Of a DNA stretch of 64,000 nt, positions 25,997-33,517 are shown piece by piece; within the stretch, counting starts at the first letter, position 1, and each line of letters opens with the position of its first letter. A program made the translations under genes and the position numbers. This DNA comes from Devosia sp. RR2S18. Its GTDB lineage: Bacteria; Pseudomonadota; Alphaproteobacteria; Rhizobiales; Devosiaceae. The stretch lies in contig NZ_CP126539.1 of assembly GCF_030177755.1 (NCBI RefSeq), forward strand, positions 3,718,001-3,782,000. Reading direction: 5' to 3'. The notes beneath the pieces were generated by a model that was given only the letters and a program-made list of their open reading frames with translations, did not search any database and was not told the DNA's origin.

Positions 25997-27265
25997 TTGC
26001 CAAAGCTCACGAAAAGCATAGTCGATAGAGCTGAACTGAAGGACCGGCAGTACACCATCTGGTGCTCTGACCTGAAGGGTTTTGGCGTTTACATCTATCC
26101 CACCGGAAAGCGGACCTACTTCGTTGATTACCGGGCTGAGGCCGGGCGTCGGCGGATGACAATTGGAAGCCATGGCGCCATCACCACTGACCAGGCGCGG
26201 AAGCTTGCCATCGAGACCATGGGTGGCGTCGTTCTGCAGAGAGACGATCCGCTGCTCGAGCGAAAAACCCGGCGGAAGTCCCTCACGGTCGCGCAACTCT
26301 GTGACCAGTACATCACTACAGCCCAGCAGGGCCTGATCCTGGGCAAAGGTGGCCGGCCGAAGAAGGCGTCCACCCTGGCAACAGATCTCGGCCGGATCGA
26401 GCGCCACATCAAACCGCTGCTCGGCCGGAAGCTGGTCATCGATTTACGCCAGGCCGATGTGACACGCTTTGTCCGCGACGTAACGGCCGGCAAAACAGCA
26501 GCCGTTGAGAAGACTGGGCGACTGCGCGGCAAAGCAGTGGTAGAGGGCGGCGCCGGAACGGCCAGTCGCACCACTGGGCTGCTCGGCGGCATTCTGAGCT
26601 ATGCCGTTGGCGAGGGCATCATTGAGAGCAATCCGGCGCGAGGCGTGAAGCGCCCGGCCGACAACAAGAAAGAACGGCGTCTGTCGGCGGCGGAGTATCG
26701 CGAGCTAGGGAAGGCGCTTGAGGCGGCGGAAGGTGAGTTGTGGCAAGTGCGAGCTGGCATTTGGCTGCTTGCGCTTACGGGATGCCGGATTAGCGAAATC
26801 GCGCGGTTACGCTGGAGCGAGGTGGACCTTGGCAACCAGGTGCTGCGGCTGGGCGACACCAAAACCGGCGCGTCGATTCGGCCGCTCGGGAACGCCGCTG
26901 TGAGCTACTTCGAACGCCTGCCCAAGGCTGAAGGTAGCTCTTGGGTGCTACCAGGCGCTAGAAGCGCCGATGGCCATTTCGGCGGCCTGCCTGGCGCCAT
27001 CGAGCGAATGGCCGCTAAAGCTAAAGTTGAGGGGCTGACGGCACATGTGCTGCGCCACTCCTTTGCATCGATCGCGGGTGACCTGGATTACTCAGAGGCG
27101 ACAATTGGCACGATCATCGGCCACGCTGGTCACACCATCACGAGCCGATATGTGCATCGGCTGGATACGGTGCTGATTGCCGCTGCGAACCGCATCTCGG
27201 CAGAGGTTGAGCGGCAAATGACCGGCAGAAGTGCGAATGTTGTGCAACTGCCGAGGAGCGCCTAG
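25997..27265 (+). CDS. int: Tyrosine-recombinase integrase (P4 type)
   Basis: A 422-residue integrase. An N-terminal arm-binding DUF4102-like domain (I-W-C-S-D-L-K-G-F-G-V-Y) is followed by a SAM-like core-binding domain and the catalytic domain. Catalytic residues seen: Arg in T-G-C-R-I-S-E-I, Lys in G-D-T-K-T-G, H-V-L-R-H-S, His in I-I-G-H-A-G, and Tyr in S-R-Y-V-H-R. I take TTG 25,997 as the start because GGAGGGG lies just upstream. It sits beside attL and its family classically uses tRNA genes, matching the 45 bp tRNA-Arg repeat. Confidence 0.92.
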   Translation: MPKLTKSIVDRAELKDRQYTIWCSDLKGFGVYIYPTGKRTYFVDYRAEAGRRRMTIGSHGAITTDQARKLAIETMGGVVLQRDDPLLERKTRRKSLTVAQLCDQYITTAQQGLILGKGGRPKKASTLATDLGRIERHIKPLLGRKLVIDLRQADVTRFVRDVTAGKTAAVEKTGRLRGKAVVEGGAGTASRTTGLLGGILSYAVGEGIIESNPARGVKRPADNKKERRLSAAEYRELGKALEAAEGELWQVRAGIWLLALTGCRISEIARLRWSEVDLGNQVLRLGDTKTGASIRPLGNAAVSYFERLPKAEGSSWVLPGARSADGHFGGLPGAIERMAAKAKVEGLTAHVLRHSFASIAGDLDYSEATIGTIIGHAGHTITSRYVHRLDTVLIAAANRISAEVERQMTGRSANVVQLPRSA

Positions 27266-27352
27266 CGCTTCGCTTTCGCTCACCATGGGAAATGGTTGGG
27301 GGCGGGTACCATTACGTTCCACTATGGCGAATACTGCCAGTGGAGTAGGATT

Positions 27353-27787
27353 TCAGAACGGCTTGTCGTCGGTGCCTTCGGCCGGAAACATTGGCTGTGA
27401 TAGGGGATCAGGTTCGCCAACAAGTTTGCGAATGAGCCGGCTCAACTCATCCAAGCGATTCTCGACAGCAGAAATTCGATGATCAGGGTCTAAGCCGCGT
27501 GCATTGTCGGAAGCGGGGTTAAAGAAGTCACTGTCCCAATGTTGAGTGAATTCTAGTCGCGCTAAAATTTCTTGCTGTATGGACTGACGATTCGCGTCCG
27601 CGCTTTCTTCAAGCGCGTTCCTGAGAGCAGTTGATATAACTGGCCAATCAAAAGACAGCTCTAGACGATGAAGGATCTCAGCATTCATCGACCGGTTGTT
27701 CTTCGCCGCCTCCGCCTCGATGTTTTCTTTCAGTTCAGGGGTGAGCCTGAGCTTGAACTGCGGATCGGTTTGCTTAGGCGCAGCCAT
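27353..27787 (-). CDS. Tandem ribbon-helix-helix (Arc-type) regulator
   Basis: A 144-residue protein starting at ATG 27,787. An Arc/MetJ-type ribbon-helix-helix unit near the N-terminus (F-K-L-R-L-T-P-E-L-K, then N-R-S-M-N-A-E-I-L-H-R-L) is followed by what looks like a second, degenerate unit (N-R-Q-S-I-Q-Q-E-I-L-A-R-L-E). A C-terminal helical segment (R-L-D-E-L-S-R-L-I-R-K-L) may form a coiled coil. Divergent from a second RHH gene across a 111 bp region with three inverted-repeat operators. By position it is the likely lysogeny-type repressor. Confidence 0.75.
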   Translation of the reverse strand: MAAPKQTDPQFKLRLTPELKENIEAEAAKNNRSMNAEILHRLELSFDWPVISTALRNALEESADANRQSIQQEILARLEFTQHWDSDFFNPASDNARGLDPDHRISAVENRLDELSRLIRKLVGEPDPLSQPMFPAEGTDDKPF

Positions 27788-27820
27788 CTCACGCTCCACG
27801 CGACAGTGACGCACATATGA

Positions 27821-27877
27821 ACCATTTAGGTACTTGACGCTAGTGGACCTAAAAGGTACCACATGGACCTGTTAGGT
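27821..27877. promoter_or_regulatory. Divergent operator region: three ACCT-N3-AGGT sites
   Basis: ACCATTTAGGT (27,821-27,831, one mismatch), ACCTAAAAGGT (27,847-27,857) and ACCTGTTAGGT (27,867-27,877) are 11 bp near-palindromes. Their centres are 26 and 20 bp apart. A TTGACG -35-like hexamer (27,834-27,839) lies between the first two, so bound repressors would cover a rightward promoter. The region separates two divergent RHH genes. Confidence 0.65.
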
Positions 27878-27898
27878 TTATGGTTAAGGAGATCAGGA

Positions 27899-28117
27899 AT
27901 GGCCCGCATCGATCCACAGATGCGACTGCGTCTTCCGCACGATGTGAAAGCCTTCATCGTCGCGGAATCAAAGGAAAATGGCAGTTCGCAGAATTCTGAG
28001 ATCATCCGCTGCATTCGGGTGCGGATGAAAACAAAAGGCGCGGCCGAGGCTGCAACCTCGCCGCGCCATGATCACAGCCAAACCGTGGAAGGAAAAGGCA
28101 ATGACTACGCGGATTAG
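27899..28117 (+). CDS. Small Arc-type ribbon-helix-helix protein
   Basis: A 72-residue protein (ATG 27,899 with AAGGAGATC upstream). The N-terminal ribbon (M-R-L-R-L-P-H-D-V-K-A-F-I) and S-S-Q-N-S-E-I-I-R-C-I-R are a single Arc-type RHH unit; the C-terminal 25 residues look disordered. Divergent from the tandem-RHH gene, so the two may form a Cro/repressor-like switch on the shared operators. It overlaps the next gene by 17 bp. Confidence 0.7.
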   Translation: MARIDPQMRLRLPHDVKAFIVAESKENGSSQNSEIIRCIRVRMKTKGAAEAATSPRHDHSQTVEGKGNDYAD

Positions 28118-28391
28118 TAGCGTCGCCGCTCAATCGAAGCAAGTGTCGGAAGAACCCGATAGCTGGTTGGACCTCGAGCCGCTGCTTAGTGACCTGGTGG
28201 GCATGAGTGTACTTACTGCCACCATGTTCGATCATCTTCCTTTCAAGCGGGAAGGCGCCGTGCAGACGACAATGCACCCTTCAGAGTTCAACGCACTCGC
28301 CTTCGCGATAAACGATCTGGAAAGCCGCGCTCTCGCTATCCAGAAGGCATTTTATCAGGTGCACAATGCGGAGAGGGGGACCGCAAAATGA
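28101..28391 (+). CDS. Small element-encoded protein, unknown
   Basis: A 96-residue protein with start ATG 28,101 after AAGGAAAAGG. A W-L-D-L-E-P-L-L-S-D-L segment and a C-terminal helix (F-A-I-N-D-L-E-S-R-A-L) suggest an all-helical fold. No family recognised. It lies in a run of overlapping early genes (27,899-30,740), so it is probably translated as part of one early operon. Confidence 0.55.
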   Translation: MTTRISSVAAQSKQVSEEPDSWLDLEPLLSDLVGMSVLTATMFDHLPFKREGAVQTTMHPSEFNALAFAINDLESRALAIQKAFYQVHNAERGTAK

Positions 28392-28624
28392 CGGCAAATC
28401 TCCGCCCCCGGATGCGCCGCAAAGAGGCGGCAGGCTACCTCTTCGAAACTCACGGCGTTCCCGTTGCTGTCGCTACCCTCGCCAAAATGGCCACTGTAGG
28501 CGGTGGCCCCTCCATCACCTACTTCGGCCGTATCCCTTTGTATGCCACCGAGGACCTCGACGCTTGGGCAGCTGAGAAGCTTTCTCGGCCGGTTCGATCC
28601 ACGGCAGAGAGGAACGCCAGTTGA
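28388..28624 (+). CDS. MerR/AlpA-type helix-turn-helix protein (excisionase-like)
   Basis: A 78-residue basic protein. R-M-R-R-K-E-A-A-G-Y-L, followed by a recognition stretch and I-P-L-Y-A-T-E-D-L-D-A-W-A, is the pattern of AlpA/excisionase winged helix proteins that bind att sites or early promoters. It overlaps the previous gene by 4 bp (ATGA). It could be the excisionase for the neighbouring integrase or a transcription regulator like P4 Vis; the sequence alone cannot decide. Confidence 0.6.
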   Translation: MTANLRPRMRRKEAAGYLFETHGVPVAVATLAKMATVGGGPSITYFGRIPLYATEDLDAWAAEKLSRPVRSTAERNAS

Positions 28625-28881
28625 CCAGACCCAAGAAGTTCGTCGGCTGGTGGGACCGGCACGAGGCGGCTTTGGCTGCCAATGGCAAGAGCCGCGCCGT
28701 TGTGACCCATGTCTATGACGGCGCTCAGTTGATCGGGACAGTGGACCGCGTGGGCCTGCGGTTTGAGAGCTTCTCGGGGACTGGTCGCTACCTGGGCCGG
28801 TTTGTCGACCGTGATCTGGCCGTTGATGCCGTCCACTCGGTACATCAAACCAGGCGGATAGTCGCAGGCTTGGCTAACTGA
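28621..28881 (+). CDS. Small element-encoded protein, unknown
   Basis: An 86-residue protein with W-W-D-R-H-E near the N-terminus and a beta-rich middle (V-V-T-H-V-Y-D-G, L-R-F-E-S-F). It overlaps its neighbours at both ends by 1-4 bp, so translation is coupled to the HTH gene and the primase. No family recognised. Confidence 0.55.
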   Translation: MTRPKKFVGWWDRHEAALAANGKSRAVVTHVYDGAQLIGTVDRVGLRFESFSGTGRYLGRFVDRDLAVDAVHSVHQTRRIVAGLAN

Positions 28882-30740
28882 TGCCTGAACCGAACCCCGT
28901 GAAAAAGGCTATGGCGCGCACCACCGAAGTGAGACTTCAAGATCATGATGGTGGCACCGAGGCCGTTCGGAAGGCCATGAAGAAGAAGCGACGGGTCGAG
29001 GTAGACCTCGACGGCGAGAAAGCTGCGGTGAGTTCAACCAGTGAGCAAACCGGTGCCGAAGAGGCACCGGTTTCTCTCGGCCCTGAACACTTGACGCCAG
29101 CCGAATGGGAAATCCTCAAGAGCTGCGTCGAGCTCGATGAAAACGACGCCGGCAATGGAGCGCGCCTGCTACGCTGGTTTGGCAGCGATCTGCTGTTTGT
29201 GCGCGAGGCTGATTGGCATTCCTGGACTGGCAGCTACTGGGACGGCGAAGGCGGTCGGCATGCGATCGAGCGGCGCGCCCAGGACGTTGTGCAGATGATC
29301 AAGCGGGAAGCTGCCCTCATCCAAGCCGATCCAGATCAAATGAAGATACTCGAGGATGCGATGCGCCTGCGCGAGGATCTTCCGCAAGCACGGCAGAGAG
29401 ACGAAGAGGCGAAGGCGAAGATCAAGGCAGCGGATGCGATCGCTAAAAATCTCGCCTCCAAGCGTCAAGGCCGTTTCCAGTTTGCCATTCGGTCGGGCGA
29501 CAGGCCGAGGACCAATGCCATGATCAGCCAGGCGGAGCCGCACAAGTCTGCCCTGCCTCGCCAGCTGGACGCAGACGACTACGCGCTCAATACGCCGAGT
29601 GGAACACTGCGCTTCTTCCGAGAGATCGACCAGGACTGCCCCGATCCGTCAGTCACGCGCTACATCGTTAAAACCCGACTCGATGAGCATCAACGAGATG
29701 ACCTCATCACCAAGGTGACCGCCGCGAGCTATCGGCCGGGAGCTGAGGCTGCCCAGTGGCGGGCCGATCTTCAGCGCTTCATGCCCGATGCCGCTAATCG
29801 CGAGTTCCTGCAGGTGTTCATGGGCTACAGCGCACTGGGGGTCACCGGTGAGCAGGTTTATGCGTTCATGTACGGCGACGGCGGCAACTGGAAATCAGCA
29901 TTCCTGCAGAGTTGCGGCCGCGCGCTCGGCACCTACACAAAGCCGATGAACTACGCTTCTGTCTCAGGTCAGAACAGCCCCTCAGGCGATCGCGCGAGCC
30001 CGGACTGGGCGCGCCTGCCAGGCGTCCGCGTTTTGACGATCGAGGAAGTCCCCAGGCGCGAACCAATCAAGGAAGAGCTTCTAAAGCTGATCACGTCGGG
30101 TTCGGACATGCCGGTTCGGCACCTTAACAAGGGCTTGTTCGACATGGCTCCGAAGTTCACGGCAATCATGACCTCCAATGCCGAGCCGAACATCGCCGGA
30201 GCCGACTACGGTATCTGGCGAAGAACGCTAATCGTGCCCTGGGAAGTCAAAATAGCTGATGAAGAGCGCCTGCCATTTGACCAGGTGATGGCGCTGTATG
30301 ACGCTGAGCGTGACGGGATTCTGAATTGGATTGTCGAAGGGGCCTGCAAGTACCTTGCGAACGGACTTGCGCCTTTCATCACTCCTGCCATGCGGGCTTT
30401 CGCAGAGAGTGTCAGGCGCGATCGGGACGCAGTGGGGGCCTTCGTCGAAGACTGTGTGCTCCATGCACCCGGTAGCCGGGTGACGAGCCGAGAATTCTAC
30501 AAGGGCTTCGTCCGGTGGTGCGCCGCTAATGGTGTTGATCCCGTCCCCTCTGAAACCAGCTTTGGCAACAAGGTGAAGCGCGCTCCGATCAATGGTGAGC
30601 CCATGGAGAAGCGCAAGAGAAATATAATGGGGATCAAGCACTTCGTGGACATTTCGCTCCATAGCCTGCCCGACACTGAGGGGGTCGGCGGCACCAACTA
30701 TCATCCCCGCACCCCCTCCGAAGGGGGGTCGTCGAGCTAG
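28881..30740 (+). CDS. P4/D5-type primase-helicase (replication protein)
   Basis: A 619-residue protein of the phage/plasmid primase P4 C-terminal / D5_N family. A D5_N domain occupies about residues 190-330. The SF3-like helicase has Walker A Y-G-D-G-G-N-W-K-S-A-F, Walker B-like V-L-T-I-E-E-V-P and sensor-like F-T-A-I-M-T-S-N-A-E-P. A C-terminal winged-helix-like part (E-F-Y-K-G-F-V-R-W-C) follows. The N-terminal 190 residues are charged and show no obvious primase (TOPRIM/archaeo-eukaryotic) catalytic motif, so it may be helicase only. Walker A has Trp where the family normally has Gly (N-G-K-S). An iteron field starts 30 bp after the stop and is the likely origin it binds. Confidence 0.85.
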   Translation: MPEPNPVKKAMARTTEVRLQDHDGGTEAVRKAMKKKRRVEVDLDGEKAAVSSTSEQTGAEEAPVSLGPEHLTPAEWEILKSCVELDENDAGNGARLLRWFGSDLLFVREADWHSWTGSYWDGEGGRHAIERRAQDVVQMIKREAALIQADPDQMKILEDAMRLREDLPQARQRDEEAKAKIKAADAIAKNLASKRQGRFQFAIRSGDRPRTNAMISQAEPHKSALPRQLDADDYALNTPSGTLRFFREIDQDCPDPSVTRYIVKTRLDEHQRDDLITKVTAASYRPGAEAAQWRADLQRFMPDAANREFLQVFMGYSALGVTGEQVYAFMYGDGGNWKSAFLQSCGRALGTYTKPMNYASVSGQNSPSGDRASPDWARLPGVRVLTIEEVPRREPIKEELLKLITSGSDMPVRHLNKGLFDMAPKFTAIMTSNAEPNIAGADYGIWRRTLIVPWEVKIADEERLPFDQVMALYDAERDGILNWIVEGACKYLANGLAPFITPAMRAFAESVRRDRDAVGAFVEDCVLHAPGSRVTSREFYKGFVRWCAANGVDPVPSETSFGNKVKRAPINGEPMEKRKRNIMGIKHFVDISLHSLPDTEGVGGTNYHPRTPSEGGSSS

Positions 30741-30769
30741 GCGCGTGGGAGGGCCGGTTGGTCCGAAAG

Positions 30770-31082
30770 TTGCGGGTCTGTTGCGGGTCTGTTGCGGGTT
30801 GCCAGAGCTTCTGGGTGTTGCGGGTTAGTAGCGGGTCCGTTGCGGGTCTGTTGCGGGTTGAAACGGAGAAACGGCAATGAAATCAACGGGGCGTTGCGGG
30901 TGTTGCGGGTTTCTCGCGGGCGCATACGTATGGGGAACGGGGCTAAGCAGAGTGCGACAGTTCTATTCTTCTCTCTCATACACACTAGGTGAGAGAAAAC
31001 CCGCAACACCCGCAACAACTCCAAGGTTTGCGGGGCTTAGACCCGCTACTAACCCGCAACCTAACCCGCAATGGACCCGCAA
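30770..31082. repeat. Iteron field TTGCGGGT: probable replication origin
   Basis: Eight exact TTGCGGGT copies on the plus strand (starts 30,770; 30,781; 30,792; 30,818; 30,840; 30,851; 30,894; 30,903) plus one near-copy at 30,828. Five exact copies are inverted (ACCCGCAA at 30,999; 31,008; 31,052; 31,064; 31,075) plus one near-copy at 31,040. Between the arms is a more AT-rich segment with a CTCTCTCA...TGAGAGA inverted repeat. Several neighbours are 11 or 9 bp apart, i.e. roughly helically phased. In P4 the alpha replication protein binds type I iterons in ori and crr; the same logic fits here. Confidence 0.7.
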
Positions 31083-31103
31083 CAGAGCGCGGCACCCCCA
31101 GTT

Positions 31104-31167
31104 TAGGGACCGTACCCCGCCTCTCTCTCCATGCGGGGCGGCGCGACTGCGAATTCCTGCCAGTCTC
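31104..31167 (+). repeat. Dispersed ~65 bp repeat, copy 1, with hairpin
   Basis: AGGGACCGTAC is followed by a CCCCGC...GCGGGG stem-loop and then CCAGTCT. It is near-identical to 33,356-33,421. Both copies lie in the gap before a gene (31,240 and 33,518). It may be a terminator/antiterminator or a late-promoter element. Confidence 0.6.
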
Positions 31168-31182
31168 ACTCGCCAAAACGAA

Positions 31183-31220
31183 CGGTTAACAGGGTTAATA
31201 CCGGCCCATGCGGTTAACAG
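31183..31220 (+). promoter_or_regulatory. Paired CGGTTAACAG direct repeats upstream of 31,240
   Basis: CGGTTAACAG occurs at 31,183-31,192 and 31,211-31,220 with a related GGTTAATACC between. They lie 20-57 bp before the start of the zinc-finger-like gene. Probably an operator or activator site; no regulator is assigned. Confidence 0.4.
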
Positions 31221-31239
31221 CGCTGAGGGAAGCACCATA

Positions 31240-31476
31240 ATGGCCTCACGAGAGTTCAACCGGCAGCAGTGGCTCTCCGGTATCTGCAAGGTCTGCCAGC
31301 GGGGATTTACGTTCCGACGCTTGGAAGTGGGCAGGTATCCTCGCTACTGCTCGGATGATTGCCGACGGGCATTGCACGCCGCAAAACAGCGAGCCCGGTG
31401 GAAAGCTAGTCGTTCCAAGCTGACTGACGATCCCAATCAGTTATCGTTGTTACCGCCAGAGAGCGGAGGTCGATGA
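31240..31476 (+). CDS. Small Cys4 zinc-ribbon-like protein
   Basis: A 78-residue protein with C-K-V-C and, 21 residues on, C-S-D-D-C, a four-Cys metal site, then a basic helix (A-A-K-Q-R-A-R-W-K-A). Such proteins usually bind nucleic acid. GAGGGA at 31,225 supports ATG 31,240; a longer in-frame version reaching into the iterons is rejected. It overlaps the next gene by 4 bp. Specific function unknown. Confidence 0.6.
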   Translation: MASREFNRQQWLSGICKVCQRGFTFRRLEVGRYPRYCSDDCRRALHAAKQRARWKASRSKLTDDPNQLSLLPPESGGR

Positions 31477-31943
31477 ATATGACCAAGTGGCGTCAGCGTA
31501 GGCGGCGGACCAAGCTCGACGAACTGGCAGACGTGGCGAAGCCTCTGCTCCTCAGCGACGATCCTGTTCTTCGAGATCATGGCTTGAAGCTCTCCAAAGT
31601 GGTGTTTTCCGGAGGTGAAATTTCTCTCGACGAAGCCTTTGGATTTAGGTCGCAGGGTGGCATTAGTGCCCGCCGCGATGAGCAGCTTGCCGAGAGAGAC
31701 GTGATGTTGCGGCGGTTGGTTCGCCTGGTTCCTGGCTGGGACCAACTGACCGCCAGTGCTCTCGCCGCCCGGATGGAAGAGAGCTTCTGCCGCTACGAAA
31801 GCTCCCGTTGGTCGCGCGAGCGGAGCAAAGATCTGGGTCCATCAGATGAACCGGCGCTTACCTGGTGGCGCATCCTCAAGGACGAGGCTCGGTTGCCACA
31901 ATCGAGGAGACTCCGCGACATTCTAAAGTTGGCAATTCAATAG
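31473..31943 (+). CDS. Element-encoded protein, unknown
   Basis: A 156-residue protein with a basic N-terminus (K-W-R-Q-R-R-R-R-T-K) and helical remainder, including E-S-F-C-R-Y-E-S-S-R-W-S-R-E-R. No family recognised. Translationally coupled to the zinc-ribbon gene (ATGA overlap). It could be a DNA-binding regulator of the late genes, but there is no direct evidence. Confidence 0.5.
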   Translation: MNMTKWRQRRRRTKLDELADVAKPLLLSDDPVLRDHGLKLSKVVFSGGEISLDEAFGFRSQGGISARRDEQLAERDVMLRRLVRLVPGWDQLTASALAARMEESFCRYESSRWSRERSKDLGPSDEPALTWWRILKDEARLPQSRRLRDILKLAIQ

Positions 31944-32093
31944 CCCGTTTGAATTGCCAACCTGCTCCCTCAGAGTGGTGGGCAACAAGACGTGACGGGT
32001 TGATTTGGCTGTCGTCTTTCCACTGGCAAACTCCTGCCAGCGGGAATGTGCATAGGGGCAGTCAGACGCTGCTCAACCCGCCACTCTTGCTGA

Positions 32094-32134
32094 GGGCGTC
32101 CCACATTTACTCTGGACGGTTGGTGTGGGACGCC
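32094..32134. promoter_or_regulatory. 11 bp inverted repeat in the 31,944-32,159 gap
   Basis: GGCGTCCCACA (32,095-32,105) and TGTGGGACGCC (32,124-32,134) form a perfect stem with an 18 nt loop, 25 bp before the next gene. No T run follows directly, so an operator or an RNA leader structure is likelier than a terminator. The rest of this ~216 bp gap shows nothing else. Confidence 0.5.
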
Positions 32135-32159
32135 GCCCTTCAATCTTTTGGAGAACAGA

Positions 32160-32612
32160 GTGGCCCTTCCCCTCCGCAAAATCGATAAGACGCGTCTTGA
32201 GGCGCTGGAGCACCTTTCCTCCCTCGCCCGAACTATGAGCGCAGAAGCCAAGGGTAGATATGACCAGCACTATCGGAACATGAACCGTTTCGAACGGCAC
32301 ATCTTTGATCATGGTGCGCGACTATCCCCTGAAGACCTCGAAACAAACAAGAAGCAGAGGGACGAAGCCGAGCTCAAATGGAAAGATGCTGATGCAGAGT
32401 ATCAGGAGAAGGTAGGTCAAGCCAAAAGCATCCGACAGCTCATCACCAGTTGCCGAGACTACGCGACCAAGACTGAGGGCGACGAGGGTCTTGCTGCGTT
32501 TGAAGCTCGCGGCAAACGCCTAGCCAAAGGGCCACCTCAGCGGCTCGATAACCGCGAGTTCAACATCGAAATCGATGGTGGTGACACCGAATATGGGAAG
32601 CTGCCCAAATGA
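32160..32612 (+). CDS. Coiled-coil protein, unknown (late region)
   Basis: A 150-residue charged protein, predicted helical with coiled-coil character (E-D-L-E-T-N-K-K-Q-R-D-E-A-E). GTG 32,160 is chosen because GGAG at 32,149 is well spaced; a TTG at 32,148 overlaps it. Overlaps the following gene by 4 bp. Scaffold-like composition, but no family is recognised. Confidence 0.5.
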   Translation: MALPLRKIDKTRLEALEHLSSLARTMSAEAKGRYDQHYRNMNRFERHIFDHGARLSPEDLETNKKQRDEAELKWKDADAEYQEKVGQAKSIRQLITSCRDYATKTEGDEGLAAFEARGKRLAKGPPQRLDNREFNIEIDGGDTEYGKLPK

Positions 32613-33142
32613 ACCTCAAATCCGCGCTCGATACTCTTCAGAAGGTTAAGAAGGCGAAAGTAGGTCGCCTGCAGGACATTGAGAGCCTGCGTCGAGAAAT
32701 CCTTGCGGCCAAGGAAGAGCGGCTCCAAATTTCCCACATGCCCGTTGCCCGCGAAGCTGCACTTGAGAGGCTGGAGAACTGGCGGGCATCAAAGGAAACC
32801 GCAGCCCTTGGCCGCAACCTCCTTGGTTATTTCACCGGACCTTCTCAGGCCACCTATGACGTTCCGAGGGTCGAGTTGACCTCGGAGCTGCTGGAGGCGG
32901 CGGTAGCGAGCGCTGCTGTCGAGATCATTACCCGCAACCTCGACGAGTTCTACGCCGACCGCGAGAGCATCTCGGACGAAGTCCGCCAGGATCGGCTGGA
33001 TGAACTAGAACTGCAGATCTCGCAGCTTGAAGACATCGAAGAGCGAATGATCCGCCTGGCTGAGGACGCGGGCACCATGATCATGCGTCGGCCGGACGCT
33101 GATCCACGTTCCGTGCTCGCGTTCGATGCAGATTTGCCCTGA
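32609..33142 (+). CDS. Coiled-coil protein, unknown (late region)
   Basis: A 177-residue protein with an N-terminal coiled coil (L-Q-D-I-E-S-L-R-R-E-I-L-A-A-K) and a second helix pair near the C-terminus (D-R-L-D-E-L-E-L-Q-I-S-Q-L-E-D-I-E). No signal peptide. Coupled to the previous gene by an ATGA overlap; the two may form a complex. No family recognised. Confidence 0.5.
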   Translation: MNLKSALDTLQKVKKAKVGRLQDIESLRREILAAKEERLQISHMPVAREAALERLENWRASKETAALGRNLLGYFTGPSQATYDVPRVELTSELLEAAVASAAVEIITRNLDEFYADRESISDEVRQDRLDELELQISQLEDIEERMIRLAEDAGTMIMRRPDADPRSVLAFDADLP

Positions 33143-33167
33143 TCACCACAGTTGAGAAAGCCCCATC

Positions 33168-33344
33168 ATGACGAAGCCTAGGACACCCACGGCACCCACG
33201 TCCGCATCGGACACTCGCACCCTCCATCAACGTATCACCAAGCACGCCGAGGCAGCCCAGCAGCAAGACGAAGCAGCTCTCAGCCAGTCCCCGGGTGCTA
33301 CGCGCTCTGGCCTTAGCCGTCGGATCGACAAACACGCCGACTGA
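33168..33344 (+). CDS. Very small basic protein, unknown
   Basis: A 58-residue frame (ATG 33,168, TGA 33,342-33,344) with the segment H-Q-R-I-T-K-H-A-E near the middle echoed by S-R-R-I-D-K-H-A-D at the C-terminus, so it seems built of two related short repeats. A weak GAGAAAG lies upstream. It sits 25 bp after the preceding gene in the same direction. Confidence 0.4.
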   Translation: MTKPRTPTAPTSASDTRTLHQRITKHAEAAQQQDEAALSQSPGATRSGLSRRIDKHAD

Positions 33345-33355
33345 CCCTCCCCACT

Positions 33356-33421
33356 ATAGGGACCGTACTCCGTCTCTCGCTCCATGCGGGGCGGGGCGAC
33401 TGCCGAATCTCTCCAGTCTGA
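33356..33421 (+). repeat. Dispersed ~65 bp repeat, copy 2
   Basis: Near-identical to 31,104-31,167, including AGGGACCGTAC, CTCCATGCGGGG and CCAGTCT. The stem is weaker here than in copy 1 because of two C-to-T differences. It lies just upstream of the tail gene module. Confidence 0.6.
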
Positions 33422-33517
33422 CACCGCTGTCCGAGCCTAAAGAGCGCTCTAAAGACGTAGCCTAAACACCTCTAAACTGAAGGCGTAGAACGCTTTTCCA
33501 ACCAAGACGAGAAACCG

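Noticed and set aside
28388..28624. Calling the HTH gene excisionase outright
   Set aside because: AlpA-like proteins may be regulators or excisionases; the sequence does not separate these.
30770..31082. CRISPR array
   Set aside because: Repeat unit is 8 bp, spacing is 9-40 bp, and half the copies are inverted. No cas genes.
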